Positions 61,420 through 64,000 of a DNA stretch of 64,000 nt are shown piece after piece. A program made the translations under genes and the position numbers. This DNA is from Clostridium paridis (GTDB taxonomy: Bacteria > Bacillota > Clostridia > Clostridiales > Clostridiaceae). The stretch is from NCBI RefSeq assembly GCF_016765615.1, contig NZ_JAESWA010000022.1, forward strand, positions 87,542 through 151,541, written 5' to 3'. The notes under the pieces were generated by a model. The model was not told the DNA's origin. It saw only the letters and a program-made list of their open reading frames with translations, and did no database searches. Position 1 is the first letter of the stretch; each line of letters begins with the position of its first letter.

Positions 61420-62541
61420 ATGAATTTTAAAGAATTAGGTATTAGTGAAGATATAATGAGGGTATTAAAAAACCAAGGGATTAAAGATCCAACTCCAATA
61501 CAAGCTCAAAGCTTTAACCTTATAAAGGATGGAAAAGATGTTATAGCTGAAGCTCAAACTGGAACTGGTAAGACTCTTGCATTTTTACTCCCACTTTTTG
61601 AAAATATAAATCCAGACTCAAATTTAGTTCAGGCTCTAATTTTAACACCTACTAGAGAACTAGCTCTTCAAATAACTGAAGAAGCTAAAAAATTAAAAAA
61701 GGGCAAGAACATTAATATATTAGCTGCTTATGGCGGAAAAGATATAGGATCTCAATTAAAGAAGCTTAGAGGAAACATTCATCTAGTTATTGCAACTCCA
61801 GGAAGACTTCTTGATCATATTGAAAGAAAAACCATAAACTTAAGCAAGTTAAAAACTTTTGTACTAGATGAAGCTGATCAAATGCTTTTAATGGGTTTTA
61901 AAAATGAGGTTGAAACTATCATAAAAGAAACCAATAAAAGCCGTCAGACTCTATGCTTTTCTGCAACATTAAATTCTGATGTGAAAAAATTAGCCTATAG
62001 ATATATGAAGGAGCCTTTCTCAATATCTATAAAAAAGGAAGAAGTTACTCTAGATACAATTAAGCAAGATGTAGTTGAAACTACAGATAGATGGAAGCAA
62101 GATTCCTTATGTAAAGTTTTAGATGAAGATAATCCTTTTATGGCCATAATATTCTGCAGAACCAAAAGAAGAGCTGATGATCTTGAGGCTGCACTTCACA
62201 AACGCGGATATGACTGTAAAAAACTTCATAGTGATGTACTTCAAGCAAAACGTGAAAAAATTATGAAAGCCTTTAGAAATGGTGATTTCCAATACTTAAT
62301 TGCTACAGATGTTGCTTCTAGAGGATTAGATATAAATGGTGTTAGTCATATATATAATTATGATATTCCAGAAACTGTTGAAAGCTATATTCACCGTATT
62401 GGAAGAACAGGAAGAGCTGGAGAAGAAGGCTATACTTGCCTATTTGTCGATCCTAAAGATAAGAAAATGCTAGAGGAAATAGAAAGAACAATAAAGCTTA
62501 AAATTTCAAGAAGAATATTAGATGGAGGAAGTAATGGCTAG
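61420..62541 (+). CDS. DEAD-box RNA helicase
   Basis: A 373-residue helicase core: AEAQTGTGKT, PTRELALQ, VLDEADQMLL, SATLNSD, and HRIGRTGRAGEEG. It lacks the long RNA-binding tail of DbpA or CshA, so it is a minimal form. ATG at 61420 has AAAGGTGA just upstream. Overlaps the pentapeptide gene by eight bases. Confidence 0.93.
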   Translation: MNFKELGISEDIMRVLKNQGIKDPTPIQAQSFNLIKDGKDVIAEAQTGTGKTLAFLLPLFENINPDSNLVQALILTPTRELALQITEEAKKLKKGKNINILAAYGGKDIGSQLKKLRGNIHLVIATPGRLLDHIERKTINLSKLKTFVLDEADQMLLMGFKNEVETIIKETNKSRQTLCFSATLNSDVKKLAYRYMKEPFSISIKKEEVTLDTIKQDVVETTDRWKQDSLCKVLDEDNPFMAIIFCRTKRRADDLEAALHKRGYDCKKLHSDVLQAKREKIMKAFRNGDFQYLIATDVASRGLDINGVSHIYNYDIPETVESYIHRIGRTGRAGEEGYTCLFVDPKDKKMLEEIERTIKLKISRRILDGGSNG

Positions 62542-63181
62542 AAATCAAAGTGTTAAAGGAAACTTCAATTATAATAATATTGAGAAAAAAGATAAAAACT
62601 TTATGTATAAAAACCTATCAAGAAGCAATTGCTATAATTGTGATTTTGAAGGTTCAAATTTTGATTATGTAAGCTTTAGAGGGGCACACTTTAAATCTAC
62701 TAACTTTTTTAGTTGTAGTTTTAAATGGGCTGAGTTTATAGGAACTAACTTAAAAGATAGTGATTTTAAGGATGCAGTTTTTGAAAACACCATCTTTGAC
62801 TCTGTAAAATTAGAAGGTGTTAATTTCAAAGATGCAAAGTTTATCAATACTATATTCTTATCAACTGATTTAACTAATGTTAAAAATTTAAATACCCAAA
62901 ATCCAGAAATAAGAATTTTTAATGAAATGCCCAATATAGAAATAAGTGAAAGTTTGCAAACTGCTGCATTTAATGCTTTAAGTAATAAACATATAAAAGC
63001 TTCAAGAGTTCTAGACACAAAAGATGGCAGTCTTAATAACTTAAATATTATGATTCTTTTAGAAAACTTTGAAGAAGAAACATTAATAAAGGGCTTAAAC
63101 TTCATTAGTACTAATTTAGATAGAGATTTTTACACTTTAAGTTATATAATAAAGTTTTTAAAAAATGCTGAGATAAATTAA
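62534..63181 (+). CDS. pentapeptide-repeat protein
   Basis: About 215 residues. Residues 30-115 follow a loose A(D/N)LXX pattern (SNFDYVSFRGAHFKSTNFFS and so on), building a short quadrilateral beta-helix; Phe fills many central positions. The C-terminal 90 residues are helical. It could mimic nucleic acid or be a protein scaffold. Translation is coupled to the helicase (GGAGG five bases before the ATG). Confidence 0.75.
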   Translation: MARNQSVKGNFNYNNIEKKDKNFMYKNLSRSNCYNCDFEGSNFDYVSFRGAHFKSTNFFSCSFKWAEFIGTNLKDSDFKDAVFENTIFDSVKLEGVNFKDAKFINTIFLSTDLTNVKNLNTQNPEIRIFNEMPNIEISESLQTAAFNALSNKHIKASRVLDTKDGSLNNLNIMILLENFEEETLIKGLNFISTNLDRDFYTLSYIIKFLKNAEIN

Positions 63182-63184
63182 TAT

Positions 63185-63221
63185 AAAAAGGTCTGATTTT
63201 TATTTGAATCGGACCTTTTTT
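63185..63221 (+). terminator. terminator of the helicase-pentapeptide operon
   Basis: AAAAAGGTCTGATT (63185-63198) pairs with AATCGGACCTTTTTT (63207-63221); usable from both sides. Confidence 0.85.
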
Positions 63222-63283
63222 CTCATTGTAGCAAAACCTTTAGGTATTTTTACGGACGAATTATAATTATCTGCTATTAATGA

Positions 63284-64000
63284 TTATTTAATAGTCTCCT
63301 TTCCACGAATCCAAACTTGTTTAATATCCTTCACTGCATTAATATCTACAGTTGGATCACCTTTTATAAGAATAAGGTCTGCCCTATAGCCTGACTTAAT
63401 AATTCCTCTGTCATCCATGCCAAAATATTTTGCTGGTATACTTGTCGCGCTTTGTATTGCCTGTATAGGTGTAAAACCTGCCTCAACCATTAGTTTAAGT
63501 TCATCAAGAAGTGAAATACCATAGGGTGCAGAATATGGAGTTGTTGGATCACCAGTATTAGAATCACTTCCTGCCATAATTGTCACACCAGCTTTATAAA
63601 GTCTTGCAACTGATTCCTTAACGTAATCATAATTCAATGGCGCGTAGGGATTAAATTTTTTAATAGATTCAACAATCCCTTTCATTGTTACCATGGTCGG
63701 AACTGATACAGTACCATTCTTGCTCATCAATTCAATAATCTCTTCTGTTAAAGGTTCAACAAATGGAATATGTGTCACCACATCTACGCCAGCCTTTATT
63801 GCAGTTTTAAATGAGCTAGTTGAAACAGCATGTGCAATGACTTTCTTCCCATTAATATGAGCTTGAGTAACAATCGCAGCAACAATTTCTGGTGGAAACA
63901 CTACAGTTTTAACACTTACACTTTGTTCCTCTAAAATAACTTTAATGTAATCTGCACCGTTTGCTATCTGTTCATTTACAAAACGTTCTGCATCAGTCGC
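63284..64000 (-). CDS. amidohydrolase-family protein, truncated at the window end
   Basis: The C-terminal 238 or so residues of an imidazolonepropionase-like amidohydrolase. Visible are KVIAHAVSTSSFKTAIKAGVDVVTHI (metal His residues), GVTIMAGSDSN (catalytic Asp) and GYRADLILIKGDP. The frame runs open through 64000 (reading ADYIKVILEE upstream of 63901), so the start lies outside. It is a metal-dependent hydrolase of unknown substrate. Confidence 0.85.
   Translation of the reverse strand, partial: ATDAERFVNEQIANGADYIKVILEEQSVSVKTVVFPPEIVAAIVTQAHINGKKVIAHAVSTSSFKTAIKAGVDVVTHIPFVEPLTEEIIELMSKNGTVSVPTMVTMKGIVESIKKFNPYAPLNYDYVKESVARLYKAGVTIMAGSDSNTGDPTTPYSAPYGISLLDELKLMVEAGFTPIQAIQSATSIPAKYFGMDDRGIIKSGYRADLILIKGDPTVDINAVKDIKQVWIRGKETIK

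Noticed and set aside
1-64000. tRNA, rRNA, CRISPR or complete IS elements
   Set aside because: I looked for T-loop consensus, tandem direct repeats with spacers and transposase motifs on both strands and found none that hold up.

Overview
The window is a low-GC, AT-rich stretch with short intergenic gaps, AGGAGG-type ribosome binding sites, TTGACA-17-TATAAT promoters, many ATA/AAT/AGA codons, and proteins typical of Clostridium sensu stricto or close relatives (VanRS-like two-component systems, CoA-disulfide reductase fusions, C_GCAxxG proteins, clostridial DUF4180, LuxS). No rRNA, tRNA, CRISPR array, complete insertion sequence or prophage was recognised.

Layout. 1-7558: an arsenic resistance region: arsR-arsD-arsA-DUF4177-arsC on the minus strand, a second operon arsR-acr3, and between them a phosphinothricin/arsinothricin-type N-acetyltransferase beside a PEP-mutase-superfamily protein. 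7682-16822: a lipoprotein cyclophilin, a four-gene operon joining membrane glycosyltransferases to a two-component system, a ClC chloride channel and a second two-component system. 16982-26571: a small secreted protein, a NifX-like protein, two NapH-like polyferredoxins, a Crp/Fnr regulator, and the first sulfur-handling block: a BigR/SqrR-like ArsR repressor, two rhodaneses, thioredoxin, and a four-module CoA-disulfide reductase-rhodanese-TusA-DsrE protein with its own ArsR regulator. 26579-34113: DUF134 protein, ROK protein, P3A-type ATPase, Lgt, and a diverged second copy of the sulfur block (repressor, two rhodaneses, a C_GCAxxG protein, a pyrophosphatase-like protein). 34268-45026: CPBP protease, chloramphenicol acetyltransferase-like protein, SOS-controlled Y-family polymerase, a third two-component system, LuxS, MetK, glycosyltransferase and flippase. 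45062-49516: glycosyltransferase, EcsC, a chemoreceptor. 49620-55457: a double-glycine-leader bacteriocin cluster with C39 ABC exporter, HlyD protein, an M50-like protease and unknown small proteins. 55647-64000: a hydrolase/DUF4180/HTH operon, HD hydrolase, ECF sigma factor with a membrane partner, flavodoxin, DUF362 ferredoxin, DEAD-box helicase, pentapeptide protein, and an amidohydrolase cut by the window end.

How the parts fit. The strongest system-level signal is a persulfide/sulfane-sulfur regulon. Two nearly identical ArsR-family repressors carry the two cysteines expected of BigR/SqrR persulfide sensors. Three minus-strand promoters (near 21793, 33172 and 34085) carry the same 18-base operator in exactly the same position, ending three bases inside the -10 box. 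They control rhodaneses, thioredoxin, a C_GCAxxG protein and the repressors themselves. One repressor copy lacks a ribosome binding site and appears to be translated by coupling to a 15-codon leader ORF inside a hairpin.

Other notable structure: an 80-bp array of 10-bp-phased repeats over the promoter of an HTH gene, a 23+23 nt inverted repeat between ecsC and the chemoreceptor gene, and three decayed gene remnants (nifX after the DUF134 gene, dinB upstream of metK, and a 3' gene end with its terminator at 37288).
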